From assembly GCA_029881435.1 (NCBI GenBank), contig JAOUMR010000001.1:1-64000 (forward strand): a stretch of DNA of 64,000 nucleotides, given 5' to 3'. The position numbers were made by a program, and so were the translations under genes. The notes beneath the pieces are model-generated. The model had not been told where the DNA came from, ran no database searches, and was given only the letters and a program-made list of their open reading frames with translations. This DNA is from Nitrospira sp. Its GTDB lineage: Bacteria; Nitrospirota; Nitrospiria; Nitrospirales; Nitrospiraceae. Each line of letters starts with the position of its first letter. Within the stretch, counting starts at the first letter, position 1. Positions 1 through 10,200 of the stretch are shown here, one piece after another.

Positions 1-154
1 AAAAACGTGAAAAATGACCCACACGACTTCACGAAGACCCTGTAAGTGATTGAGAAGAAACTGATTGAGCTGTATAGGGATCTATGGTCTCGGTAACACA
101 GGGGTTTTCAAATCTCGCAGCCTCTGTCTTGCTGGCAGGCAGCCGCCTTCTCCT

Positions 155-1558
155 CTACTCTCCCTGAATCGGGATATACATGACATTCCCCTGGCGATTG
201 ACGAGCAGGAGGGCCAGATCGGTGGGCTTGAGTGGATCGGCCAGGCGCTGAAAGTTTGCGAAGCTGTTCACATATTGCCGGTTGAGTTCCAATACGACGT
301 CGCCTGGCTGCAGGCCGGAGGCTTCGGCGAGACTGCCTTCCTCGATATCCGTCACAACCACCCCGTTATTCACCGGCAAATCCATCTGGCGCGCCAACGG
401 CGGAGTCACATCGTCGAAGACCACGCCGGCAAGTGGATGAACGGTGGACGCAGTTGAGGCTGGCTGAGCCTTCTTCGTCCGCTCACGCGGGGCTTCCTGA
501 ATCACCAGCTCAGCCTGATACAGTTTCCCGTCTCGAATGAGATCCAGGCGATGCTTGCTGCTGATCGACGCTTGCGCCACCAGATTCCGCAGATGGCCGC
601 TGTCCATCACGTCTCCCCCATCAAACCGCACCACGACATCGCCTCGTTTCAGACCGGCTCGCTCAGCAGACCCTTTCGCTTGCACATCCGTGACGATCGC
701 CCCTTTGACGTCCGGCAAGCGGAAAATTTTCCCCAGTGAAGGGCTCACATCCTGCGTCGAAGCACCCAGAAACCCTCGGACCACGCGACCCGTCTTGATG
801 AGGCTCTGCATGGCAGCACGGGCCATGTTGCTCGGTATGGCAAATCCGACCCCCACGCTTCCACCGGTCGGACTCGCGATCGCCGTATTGATCCCAACCA
901 GCTCGCCCTGGATATTGACCAGCGCGCCGCCTGAATTCCCAGGATTGATTGGCGCATCCGTTTGAATAAAATCTTCAAAGTCCGCCACACCCACATCCGC
1001 CCGCCCGACCGCGCTCACGATGCCGAATGTGACCGTGCGGCTTAATCCCAGTGGATTGCCGATGGCCAGCACGAAGTCGCCGACGGCCAGTTGGCTCGAA
1101 TCGCCCCACGCGGCAGTGGGGAGTTTCGTTGCCTGAATCTTCACCACCGCAACGTCGGTCTTCGGGTCGGTGGCGACGACTCTTCCTTTGTATTGACGAC
1201 GATCCGCCAGGACCACCTCCACATCGACGGCATCGGCGACAACATGGTTATTGGTCACGATGTAGCCATCCGGCGACACAATCACTCCGGATCCCTGCCC
1301 ATATTGCCGACGAGTCGGCGGCTCTTTGAACAGGCCGAACGGCAGCGCTTCATCGCTGAAGGCTTGATCACGCACCATCACCGTGGATGCGATACTCACG
1401 ACTGCCGGAATGACCTTATTGGCAGTGCCTCTGACTTGGCGCTGCAAATCGTGCCCGCTTGTCTTCGGAACGTGTTGAGTCGCAGCCAAACCTGAAATCG
1501 GAACCGTCAGACAGCCGACGATTCCCCACACGACGATTCTGAGTCTACTGAGCTTCAC
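155..1558 (-). CDS. HtrA/DegP-family periplasmic serine protease with two PDZ domains
   Basis: Trypsin-like envelope quality-control protease that degrades or refolds damaged periplasmic proteins. A hydrophobic N-terminal export segment is followed by a protease domain with all three catalytic motifs: His in TNNHVV, Asp in KTDVAVVKI and Ser in GNSGGALVN. Two PDZ domains follow, the second ending near the C-terminus. The length (about 467 aa) is normal for DegP/DegQ. The reading frame extends to a GTG at 1585, but the GTG at 1558 is preferred because AGGAGA lies about 9 nt upstream of it. The gene is divergent from the secreted protein at 1823. Family assignment is firm; which of DegP, DegQ or DegS it corresponds to cannot be told. 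Confidence 0.93.
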   Translation of the reverse strand: MKLSRLRIVVWGIVGCLTVPISGLAATQHVPKTSGHDLQRQVRGTANKVIPAVVSIASTVMVRDQAFSDEALPFGLFKEPPTRRQYGQGSGVIVSPDGYIVTNNHVVADAVDVEVVLADRRQYKGRVVATDPKTDVAVVKIQATKLPTAAWGDSSQLAVGDFVLAIGNPLGLSRTVTFGIVSAVGRADVGVADFEDFIQTDAPINPGNSGGALVNIQGELVGINTAIASPTGGSVGVGFAIPSNMARAAMQSLIKTGRVVRGFLGASTQDVSPSLGKIFRLPDVKGAIVTDVQAKGSAERAGLKRGDVVVRFDGGDVMDSGHLRNLVAQASISSKHRLDLIRDGKLYQAELVIQEAPRERTKKAQPASTASTVHPLAGVVFDDVTPPLARQMDLPVNNGVVVTDIEEGSLAEASGLQPGDVVLELNRQYVNSFANFQRLADPLKPTDLALLLVNRQGNVMYIPIQGE

Positions 1559-1822
1559 AAGAGGGCCTCTCCTACGGTGTGTCACAATTCTTCTGTAGGC
1601 CCGAGCCTACCACGCGGACCCAATCACACGCATTCATAATTCGATATGACGTATGCTACATTGTGCAGGCAACCGCTTTCTAGCCAGCTCATGTGGCCTT
1701 CAATGGGCAAGACAGCGCCGGGCCAGATTGGTCGGCAAGCATACTGTTATGTTACGACCCAGCATGACGGTCTCTTCCTTCATCCATTCCTGAACGACAT
1801 AAAACCATACGCAAAGGGTGAC

Positions 1823-2563
1823 ATGATGACACGTTTCACGAAATTCATAGCCTTAATCCTGCTCACAACGGCTTCAGGAATTCTTGTCTCTCTGGGGCAT
1901 GCCGAAGAGAGCAAGTTTGGAACCCCTAGGGGAGATGAAGGCACCAAGATTTTCACAGCGCCTGAGCACCCTTTTTATAGTGGTGAATTTCGACTCAAGG
2001 GTGATCGCGCGTTCCTCGTTGGAAGTATGAGCGATGCGGCGCCCTGGGATCATCTGGACTATGCGGGAAAGCACTTGAATACGGTAAAGGGATCGATTGA
2101 GATTGAGGTGAACGAACGCACCAACACGGGGCGGGTGGTAGCCGAGTTCGTTGAAGGGAATAACCGGTATCGAATCGTCTTTGATCGGTTTGCCGCGAAA
2201 GCTCCGTTTCAGGATGGCGGCATTGCGACCAGAATCTATGAGCATGGTGATTCAAACAATGGCGATTCGCTGTATCCCAAAACCTGGTTGTACCTGGGTG
2301 GCTGGGGCACCGCGACGATGTATAAGGATAACCAGGTGCTCTACAAGGACTATGACGCGCACTTCATGGTGATGGAGCGGTCGCGCGATCCCAAGACGCA
2401 TGAAGTCCGCTACCCAGTCACACGCCGCTTGCCTGGTGGCGAAACCGATCCAGCTGGCATGGAAATCGACCTGTGGGTGCGCTCAAAAAAACAAAACAGC
2501 AATAACTTTCCTCCCTTTGAAACGTTTGTCCATCTCTGTTGGGAAGAAGTGACCTGGCGATAG
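1823..2563 (+). CDS. secreted protein of unknown function
   Basis: I do not recognise the family. The protein begins MMTRFTKFIALILLTTASG, a typical signal peptide with cleavage likely after SLGHA. The mature part is about 220 aa, rich in Gly, Tyr and Trp and without cysteines except one near the end (HLCWEE), consistent with a periplasmic beta-rich domain. The frame is open back to 1646, but ATG 1823 is chosen because it starts the signal peptide and follows the purine-rich GCAAAGGGTGAC. The next secreted gene starts 3 nt after the stop codon, so the two are almost certainly cotranscribed. No metal-binding motif stands out. Confidence 0.7.
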   Translation: MMTRFTKFIALILLTTASGILVSLGHAEESKFGTPRGDEGTKIFTAPEHPFYSGEFRLKGDRAFLVGSMSDAAPWDHLDYAGKHLNTVKGSIEIEVNERTNTGRVVAEFVEGNNRYRIVFDRFAAKAPFQDGGIATRIYEHGDSNNGDSLYPKTWLYLGGWGTATMYKDNQVLYKDYDAHFMVMERSRDPKTHEVRYPVTRRLPGGETDPAGMEIDLWVRSKKQNSNNFPPFETFVHLCWEEVTWR

Positions 2564-2566
2564 ACA

Positions 2567-3241
2567 ATGGGGAGTTCTTTCCAACGTGTCCTTCTACTCG
2601 TTCTTCTGGCTATAGCTGCGCCGGTGGATGGGCAAGCCCTTGAGAGCGCGAAGAGCGCACCCCACATGTGGACGTTTGACAATGAGCCACCGAAGACTCT
2701 TCCTTCTGAGTTCAAGATAGGCACCTTGTTTGATGGAAGGCCTGCTGGGGAATGGAAGGTGCTTCAAACCGATCGGGCGAAAAGCCCGTCCCACGTGCTC
2801 GGGCAGTTCATGGCAAAGGGCGCGGAGCATGCGTATAAGAACGTGCTCATCGATGGAACTAAGTCATCAGACATTGAGCTTGAAGTCTCCTTCTTACCGA
2901 TCGATGGCAAAGCCGATATGGGCGGGGGTCTGATCTGGCGTGCCACAGACGATCGCAACTACTACCTGATAAGGGCCAATCCGCTGGAGCAGAATGTTCG
3001 GATCTATAGGGTTGTGAAGGGTGTCCGGCAGATGCTCAGGAACTTCGACCAGATCATTGATGTTCGGCAGTGGCATACCCTCCGCGTTATCACGAACGAA
3101 TGCCGGGTCCAAGTCTACTTTGACGAACAACAGGTATTTGATCTCTGTGATGAAACCTTCTCAACCGGACTGGTTGGCCTCTGGACTAAATCCGATGCCG
3201 TCACCTATTTCGATGACCTCAACCTGCGGATTGTGCGCTGA
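2567..3241 (+). CDS. secreted LamG/DUF1080-like beta-sandwich protein
   Basis: Signal peptide ([19 protein letters not shown]) followed by about 200 residues with the pattern of concanavalin-like, laminin-G or 3-keto-glycoside-hydrolase-like sandwich domains. Visible family-like elements are GGGLIWRATDDRNYYLIRA, then WHTLRV, and the closing GLVGLWTKSDAVTYFDDL. Such domains usually bind or cleave carbohydrate at the cell surface, but no catalytic residue can be assigned and the substrate is unknown. It starts 3 nt after the preceding secreted protein and forms a two-gene unit with it. The downstream YnfA gene is convergent. Confidence 0.7.
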   Translation: MGSSFQRVLLLVLLAIAAPVDGQALESAKSAPHMWTFDNEPPKTLPSEFKIGTLFDGRPAGEWKVLQTDRAKSPSHVLGQFMAKGAEHAYKNVLIDGTKSSDIELEVSFLPIDGKADMGGGLIWRATDDRNYYLIRANPLEQNVRIYRVVKGVRQMLRNFDQIIDVRQWHTLRVITNECRVQVYFDEQQVFDLCDETFSTGLVGLWTKSDAVTYFDDLNLRIVR

Positions 3242-3277
3242 GAAGCGTTAGCAGTGTTCCTCGGTGAGATCAACTCT

Positions 3278-3291
3278 GGTTATATATAACC
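3278..3291. repeat. perfect 14-bp palindrome between convergent genes
   Basis: GGTTATATATAACC is its own reverse complement and is flanked by short complementary arms (TCGGTG at 3261, CACCGA at 3290). It sits between the convergent genes ending at 3241 and 3336. No T-tract follows, so it is not a classical terminator. It could be a weak bidirectional stop or a protein-binding site. Confidence 0.35.
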
Positions 3292-3335
3292 ACCGATCCC
3301 AGCCCAGCGCATCCATGACATCCTACGGCGTTCCC

Positions 3336-3665
3336 TCATGTCCTAGGAGCGTATATCATGACAATCATGCCGCCCAGACAGAGCATGGCTCCCATCGCGT
3401 CATAGCGATCCGGCCGATCTCCGTCGACCCCCCAGCCCCACAAGAGGGACAACACGATAAACATTCCACCGTACGCAGCATAAACACGCCCAAAGTGCGC
3501 CTGCTGGAGGGTTGGAATAATTCCGTACAGAATGAGAATGGTTGCTCCAACAATTCCGTAAGCAAGTGGTCGTCCCTCACGGAACCAAAGCCACACAAGA
3601 TACCCACCTCCAATTTCGCACAAACCAGCGAGCACAAAAAGCCCAAGAGAAAGCGGAAGTGACAT
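3336..3665 (-). CDS. YnfA/UPF0060 family small multidrug-type membrane protein
   Basis: About 109 aa with four hydrophobic segments, the typical UPF0060 size. Family landmarks are [14 protein letters not shown] at the N-terminus, GRVYAAYGG in the middle and [17 protein letters not shown] before the last helix. YnfA proteins resemble small multidrug resistance transporters and are inner-membrane proteins. The frame is open upstream to 3797, but the ATG at 3665 ([10 protein letters not shown]) matches the family start. It lies downstream of, and in the same direction as, copB, with about 175 nt between them, so cotranscription is possible but not certain. Confidence 0.85.
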   Translation of the reverse strand: MSLPLSLGLFVLAGLCEIGGGYLVWLWFREGRPLAYGIVGATILILYGIIPTLQQAHFGRVYAAYGGMFIVLSLLWGWGVDGDRPDRYDAMGAMLCLGGMIVMIYAPRT

Positions 3666-3840
3666 GCATGCCTCCCTCGCTGCAGGTGTTGCTATCCTAG
3701 GAACAGGGTCCTGCAGGCTATCATGAAGCGAGCAACCTACGCTGAGGAGCTCGACCACGTCTTCGACCGTCCTGAGATTCTCTTTGGCTGACTGCACATC
3801 CTCTGGAGGCCGCTCTCGTTTTGATCTGTGGGTTGTCCAA

Positions 3841-4710
3841 TCAGAACCACATCCTCACGCCGACGGCGAATCGGATCTGGCTCGGGTCGCCACCCTGTTG
3901 TCGCACCAAGGTAGCCGTTTCACCGAAGCTTCGGTCGAACGACAGCCCAATATAAGGAGCGAACTCCCGCTGTATCTCGTAGCGCAGGCGGGCGCCGAAT
4001 TCCAGATTGTTCAACCCTGACCCGGTCGTAAATTCTTCAACCCGCTGGATCGCCAGATTTGTTTGAAAACGGCCTTGCAAGACGAGTCGTTGGGTCAGCA
4101 AGAAATCCTTCGTGTACGAAAGGCGAGCGGAGACCGCCCCACTCTGATCAATGAATAGTGCCGATTCAAACTCATAGTTGTACGGGATGATTCCCTGTAG
4201 CCCGATCACCCCCATCCCACGCGCCACATTCCCGCCACGAAACGACTGTGTTTCCATTCTGCCGCCGATTTGAATGTCGTAATGCTTCCAAAGGAACCGG
4301 CCATAGAGCAATTGGAAGTCCACATCATAGTCCGCTTTGAATGCGGTATCTTGCTGTCCTTCGCTCTTGAACCAGAGTCGGTTGTAATCCCCTCCGTACC
4401 AGCCTTCGAGATCCCATCGGTAGTCACTGTTGCTTCCGTCGCCGCTAGTGCGAGGGCGATATTCAAGGACGTCAACAAGCGTGAACAGGCGATGCTCCCG
4501 GTCATTCACTGGGCTGGGCCAGTCTTGTTGGGGAACGAGGTTGGGATGAGTCTGGTCTCGTTTCGGTAAAGGCTCGGCCATGGAGGCGCTGTCTGAAACG
4601 GTGGCCATGCCCGCTTGCGGGAATTCGCCCAAAGCACCTGTTGCACCGATACCGGTGCTCAGCACGCAGGCTGCGATCATCACACAGCAGGTCCGGAGCA
4701 CCGCATTCAC
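3841..4710 (-). CDS. copB: copper resistance protein B, outer-membrane beta-barrel
   Basis: CopB-family outer-membrane protein that works with the multicopper oxidase CopA to limit copper entry. A signal-like N-terminus is followed by a short acidic/proline-rich stretch and then the CopB barrel with the landmarks [46 protein letters not shown] and AVGVRMWF at the C-terminus, which ends in Phe as barrels usually do. The frame extends into copA, but a GTG at 4710 with GAGTGGGA 8 nt upstream gives a sensible signal peptide and starts only 17 nt past the copA stop. The copA-copB order matches known copper operons. Confidence 0.88.
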   Translation of the reverse strand: MNAVLRTCCVMIAACVLSTGIGATGALGEFPQAGMATVSDSASMAEPLPKRDQTHPNLVPQQDWPSPVNDREHRLFTLVDVLEYRPRTSGDGSNSDYRWDLEGWYGGDYNRLWFKSEGQQDTAFKADYDVDFQLLYGRFLWKHYDIQIGGRMETQSFRGGNVARGMGVIGLQGIIPYNYEFESALFIDQSGAVSARLSYTKDFLLTQRLVLQGRFQTNLAIQRVEEFTTGSGLNNLEFGARLRYEIQREFAPYIGLSFDRSFGETATLVRQQGGDPSQIRFAVGVRMWF

Positions 4711-4727
4711 AGGCGCATTCCCACTCG

Positions 4728-6575
4728 TTATGTAAAGACCTGAACAACCCGAAACATGCCCGCTTCCATGTGGAGGAGGAGGTGGCAGTGAAAGGCCCAA
4801 GGTCCATTGGCATCGGGGCTGATCAAGACGGACAGCCGTTCAGCCGGTTTAACCACGACCGTATGTTTTCTCGGAAGGTACGCACCCGAACCGTTTTCAA
4901 GGTGCATCCACATTCCATGCAGGTGAAGCGGATGCTCCATCATCGTATCGTTGACGAACATGATCCGGAGGCGCTCACCATATCGAACACGAATCGGTTC
5001 CGGCGCATCTGAATACTTCTTGCCATCGAACGACCACATGTAGCGTTGCATATGGCCGGTAAGATGGAGCTCTATCTCTCGCTCCGGCGCTCGCTGGTCT
5101 TGCGAGGGAACGAGACTTTTCAAGTCGGTATACACGAGGACACGCCGCGAGTCCTGCCCAAGCCCTCCACCTGGTTCTTGCATTCTATTCCTGGAATACT
5201 CGGCGACCGTCTGATTTCCGGCACCATGATGGTCTGGACCATGCCTGACCGGCGTGGCCCCTGGGGTCGGTGATTGGCGTGGAACCTCCATCTCTTCCCT
5301 CAGCACCTCATGCATGGTGTCCCCATGAGCCATGTCATGACCGCCTCCCTGGCCGTGAGACGGGTCTCTGACCGGCTCCACGGAATGGTCTCTGTGACCG
5401 TGGCCATGATCCATCATCCCCATATCTTCCATGGTTCGAAGCGGACGGGTACGGAGCTCAGGAATCTCTCCTTCCATCGCAGGCCGAGGGGCAAGTGTCC
5501 CACGAGCATACCCGCTCCGGTCCATGGTTTCGGCAAAGATCGTGTAGGCCTGATCGTCACTCGGGTGGACAATGACGTCGTAGGTTTCTGCCGGACCGAA
5601 GCGAAACTCCTCAACGGCAACTGGCTGCACATTCTGGCCATCAGCCTGTACCACGGTCATGGTCAGTCCAGGGATACGAACATCATAAAAAGTCATTGCG
5701 GCAGCATTGATGAACCGCAGCCGCACCCGTTCGCCAGGACGAAACAGACCGGTCCAATTGCCGGCAGGCGGCAGACCGTTCATCAGAAACGTGAAGGTCG
5801 AGCCCGTCACGTCGGCAAAATCGGTCGGATCCATCCTCATCTCGTCCCACATCACGTAGTCGCGCAGGGTGGACCATGCTCCTCGAAGAACCGCGTCGGG
5901 AAAAAACTCTCGAGCATCGCGTTTCTGGTAGTTGTAATAGCCGGAGAATTTCTTGAGGTTGTCGAGCATGGCTTCAGCCGACCCAACGCTCCACTCAGAA
6001 AGCATCACGACATAGTCTCGATCGTACTGAAACGGATCCGGCTCGATGGGGTCTAGAATCATCGGTGCGTACATGCCTTGCAATTCCTGACCACCTGAAT
6101 GGCTGTGATACCAATAGGTTCCGCTCTGCTTAACGGGAAATCGATAGGTGAACGTGGCTTCTGGCTCAATGCCGCTGAAGCTGACCCCTGGCACTCCATC
6201 CATAGGAGCAGGTAAGAGCAATCCGTGCCAATGTATCGAGGAAATTTCTTTAAGTTGATTCTTGACACGGAGTGTCACCTCTTGGCCCTCCTTCAAACGA
6301 ATGAGCGGCCCTGGAATCGTCCCGTTGATCGTCATGGCAGCGGCAGTCCTCCCCCCAAGGGTAAAGGCTGCTTCGCTGATGATGAGGTCGATGACCTCAC
6401 CACTCAGCGCCGAGCTCTGTATACCGGTCCGAGTCGTGTGAAAGGCCGTGTTGGGCGCACAAGCAGGGAGAAGCGGTTGTATCGCCGCCAGCACCCCTAA
6501 AGCCCCGGCTCGTTTTAGGAGCACACGTCTGGAAATCAAGTCCGTTTCCGCTTGGACGGTCCATTTGCGTTGCAT
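4728..6575 (-). CDS. copA: CopA-type periplasmic multicopper oxidase
   Basis: Copper-resistance laccase-like oxidase, thought to oxidise Cu(I) in the periplasm. Residues 15-24 (SRRVLLKRAG) are a twin-arginine signal. Copper-ligand motifs appear in order: HWHGLLLP (about 118), WYHSHSGG (about 155), HPLHLHGMWMH (about 548) and HCHLLLHMEAGM (about 596), which supply the type 1, 2 and 3 sites. Between about 385 and 470 there is a His/Met/Asp-rich insertion (MDHGHGHRDH, GGGHDMAHGDTMHE), as in CopA proteins that bind extra copper. The length of 615 aa is normal. copB follows immediately, indicating an operon. Confidence 0.93.
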   Translation of the reverse strand: MQRKWTVQAETDLISRRVLLKRAGALGVLAAIQPLLPACAPNTAFHTTRTGIQSSALSGEVIDLIISEAAFTLGGRTAAAMTINGTIPGPLIRLKEGQEVTLRVKNQLKEISSIHWHGLLLPAPMDGVPGVSFSGIEPEATFTYRFPVKQSGTYWYHSHSGGQELQGMYAPMILDPIEPDPFQYDRDYVVMLSEWSVGSAEAMLDNLKKFSGYYNYQKRDAREFFPDAVLRGAWSTLRDYVMWDEMRMDPTDFADVTGSTFTFLMNGLPPAGNWTGLFRPGERVRLRFINAAAMTFYDVRIPGLTMTVVQADGQNVQPVAVEEFRFGPAETYDVIVHPSDDQAYTIFAETMDRSGYARGTLAPRPAMEGEIPELRTRPLRTMEDMGMMDHGHGHRDHSVEPVRDPSHGQGGGHDMAHGDTMHEVLREEMEVPRQSPTPGATPVRHGPDHHGAGNQTVAEYSRNRMQEPGGGLGQDSRRVLVYTDLKSLVPSQDQRAPEREIELHLTGHMQRYMWSFDGKKYSDAPEPIRVRYGERLRIMFVNDTMMEHPLHLHGMWMHLENGSGAYLPRKHTVVVKPAERLSVLISPDANGPWAFHCHLLLHMEAGMFRVVQVFT

Positions 6576-7244
6576 GATGATGTACTTCTCTTCGTCCCTG
6601 ACATGCTAGACGCCCCGAAGGCTGATTTCAGGTCGTTTGCCACCGGCTTCCTCGTTTGGACCTCGACCCTCCCCCACGATGTTGAAAGGCACAAGAGAAT
6701 CAGAAGATGAGACGAGGAGGATGAAATAAATAACGAGACGCTACGAATAATGTCGATAACACTGACGAATACGGTATTGTAAGGCCAGGACAGATTAAAA
6801 GAAACATGAGGATGAGTAAGTCAATCGGTCTCATGCAGGTGGCACAGGAAACAGAAGCTGGTGATGAAGATAGCCAGCAGTGTTAGGCGCACCTCCTGCT
6901 GGTAGGCCCCACACACAGCTCCAACAGATTGAGGATTATAATGGGTGCACCATGACGCAATTCGCCACAGTTAGGTCGATGCTAACTGTCTAGTAATGCC
7001 TCACTACTTGGATAGAAGGAGATCGAGTTCATCAACTGGGATAGCGGACGTTGATCCATTTTTCAACTTTGTCTGGAGGTGTCGCCATGAGGCCATCTAT
7101 TGCTCCCTCTCAATGGGCGTTGGTTTCCATTGTCGTCTTCCCACTTGAGGACCATGTGATTCGGCTCCGCTCGATCGCCCAGCTGAAGCGGGTCTCTTTC
7201 GATCGATACTTTGTGCCTTGTTGTCCACGGGAGTTGACTCCATC
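6576..7244. other. intergenic region between copA and the GH65 gene
   Basis: About 670 bases with no convincing gene. It must hold the divergent promoters of the copAB operon (minus) and of the HAD/GH65 gene (plus). A TATAAT hexamer lies at 6937-6942 on the plus strand, but I see no matching -35 box at normal spacing. A short frame at 7051-7248 has no recognisable product. I found no clear copper-regulator operator, RNA gene or repeat here. Confidence 0.4.
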
Positions 7245-10200
7245 ATGACTTGCCTCTGTCCTATCATCACACTCTCTCCGCGGGACTATGACGCGGTGTT
7301 GTTCGATCTCGATGGGGTACTGACCAGGACGGCGAGCGTGCATGCCTCGGCCTGGAAAAAACTGTTCGACCGTTTTCTCGAGCAGCGCGCCAAGCAGACA
7401 GGCGAGCCGTTCGTCCCTTTTGATCTCAACACCGACTACCCGCGCTACGTCGACGGCAAGCCGCGCTACGACGGCGTGGCAGCCTTCCTCGAGTCACGCG
7501 GGGTCGCATTACCGATGGGTGTACCCGACGACGGCCCCGACGTGCACAGCGTGCGGGCGCTGGGCAATCTGAAGGATCAGTATTTTCTCGAACATCTCGA
7601 GCGTCATGGTGCCGAGCCCTATGAAGCGGCGATCGCCCTCGTACGCAAGTTCCGGGAGCAAGATATCAAGACCGCCGTCGTCTCATCCAGCAACAACTGC
7701 GCGGCGGTGCTCGAGGCCGCGGGGATCGTGCAGTTGTTCGACGCGCGAGTGGACGGAACAGACGTCACCCACCTCAAGCTCAGAGGCAAACCGGCACCGG
7801 ATGCGTTTGTGGAGGCAGCACGGCGCGTCGGGGCAGACCCGTCGCGTGCCGTCGTCGTGGAGGATGCGATCGCCGGTGTCGAGGCCGGGCGCGCCGGCCG
7901 ATTCGGTTGTGTCATCGGCGTCGATCGCCGTGGGCACGCCAAGGCGCTGCGTGATGCCGGCGCCGATGTCGTGGTGTCCGATCTGACGCAAGTCCTCGTG
8001 GCCGTGGAACCACCGTCCGCGTGGTCATTGGGGTTTGAGGGGTTCGACCCGGCGCGAGAGGGCATTCGGGAAGCGTTGTGCACGCTGGGCAACGGCTATT
8101 TCGCCACGCGCGGTGCCGCTGCGGGGGCAGTCGCCGACGACATGCACTATCCGGGGACCTACCTCGCCGGTGGCTACAATCGGTTGCGCACCGACATCGC
8201 CGGTCGCGTGGTCGAACACGAGGATCTCGTAAATTTCCCCAGCTGGCTCGCACTCGAGGTTCGCATCGCCGGGCAGGACTGGTTCGACGTGCGAACCACC
8301 ACGCTCCTGTCATACCGCCAGGAACTCGATCTGCGGTGCGGCATGCTGTTGCGGAGCATGAGCTTCGAGGACGGCCAGGGGCGGCGCAGCACACTCAAGG
8401 AGCGCCGCCTGGTCTCGATGGCTGACATGCATATCAGTGCGCTGGAACTGACGCTGACCGCCGACAATTGGTCGGCCGGCGTGACGGTGCGCTCGGCGAT
8501 CGACGGGCGCATCGTCAACGCGGGCGCGAAGTTGTACCGCAAGTTCAACAACCAGCACCTGGAGCCGCTGGCAGGCCAGGTTGTAGGCGAGGATCGCGTC
8601 TACCTACTGGTCCGCACGTGTCAGTCGAATATTCACGTCGCGCAGGCAGCGCGAACGCGAGGGTTCCTCGACGGACAGCCGCTCCACGTCCGACGCCGGA
8701 TCATCGAGGAACCGGGATACGTTGGGGAAGAGTTCACCATCGACGTCAAACAAGGCGAGACACTGGTGCTGGAGAAGCTGGTCTCCTTCTATACGTCACG
8801 GGATCACGCCATTTCGGAGTGCGGGTTGGAGGCGCGCAAAACCATTACTCGGGCGGGTCGCTTCGAGGCCGTGATGGGCAATCATGTCCGTGCCTGGAAG
8901 CACCTGTGGCGCCGTTTCGACGTGCATGTCCAGCCCGCCGATCCAGGGTTTAAGTTGAACGTGCCGATGCTGCTTCGGTTGAACATGTTTCACCTCCTGC
9001 AAGCCGTCTCGCCCAACTCCATTGGACTCGATATCGGTGTGCCTGCGCGGGGCTGGACCGGAGAAGCCTATCAGGGTCATATCTTCTGGGATGAACTGTT
9101 CATCTTCCCGTTTTTCAACTATCGCATGCCAGAAATCACCCGATCGCTGCTGATGTATCGCTTCCGTCGCCTGGGCGAGGCGCGCGCGGCCGCCGCAGCC
9201 GCCGGATACAAAGGAGCGATGTTCCCCTGGCAAAGCGGCAGCGATGGTCAGGAGGAAACGCAAGCGCTCAACCTCAACCCACGCTCGCAGCGCTGGGTGC
9301 CCGACCACTCCTACCTGCAGCGCCACGTGGGCAGTGCCATCGCCCATAATGTGTGGGAGTACTTCCAGGTCACGCACGATGTCGAGTTTTTGCACTCCTA
9401 CGGTGCGGAGATGATTCTTGAGATCGCCCACTTCTGGTCGAGCATCGCGAGCTTCAATGACGAGCGTGGGCGTTATGAGATCCGCGGCGTAATGGGCCCA
9501 GACGAGTTTCACGATGGCTATCCGGATTCCGCAACGCCCGGCCTCAACAACAACGCCTATACCAACATCATGGCCGTGTGGGTGCTGTGCCGGGCCTTGG
9601 AGGTACTCGATCTGCTGTCCGACGTGCGTCGCGCCGAGCTCACGACACGGCTGGGCTTGTCGGCGAAGGAGATTGCGCGCTGGGACGATATCAGTCGCAG
9701 GATGTATGTCCCGTTCCATGACGACGGGATTATCAGCCAGTTCGAGGGCTATGACACATTACGTGAGCTCGATTGGGAGGACTACCGAACACGGTATGGC
9801 AATATTCAGCGTCTCGATCTCATCCTCGAGGGGGAGCACGACAGCGCCAACCACTACAAGCTCTCGAAACAGGCCGATGTGCTGATGTTGTTCTACTTGT
9901 TTTCATCCGAGGAACTCGGCGAATTGTTCGCGCGTCTGGGCTATCCGTTCGAGTACGAGACGATCCCGCGCAACATCGCCTACTATGCCGACCGCGCCTC
10001 CCACGGCTCCACGCTGTGCCGTGTGGTGTATGCCTGGGTTCTGGCACGGTCCGACCGGGCGGGCGCGATGAACTTCTTTGCGGAGGCGCTGCAGAGCGAC
10101 GTGAGTGATATCCAGCAAGGCACCACTGCGGAGGGTATCCACCTCGGCGCGATGGCAGGAACGGTCGATCTGGTGCAGCGCGTCTCGACGGGGATTGAAG

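Noticed and set aside
1-154. possible gene end at the window edge
   Set aside because: No frame with recognisable protein sequence enters from the left edge; nothing could be assigned.
6937-6942. perfect TATAAT hexamer
   Set aside because: No acceptable -35 box at 16-18 nt; chance occurrence is likely in this AT-richer stretch.
8796-9719. 307-aa open frame on the minus strand
   Set aside because: Shadow of the GH65 domain in GC-rich sequence.
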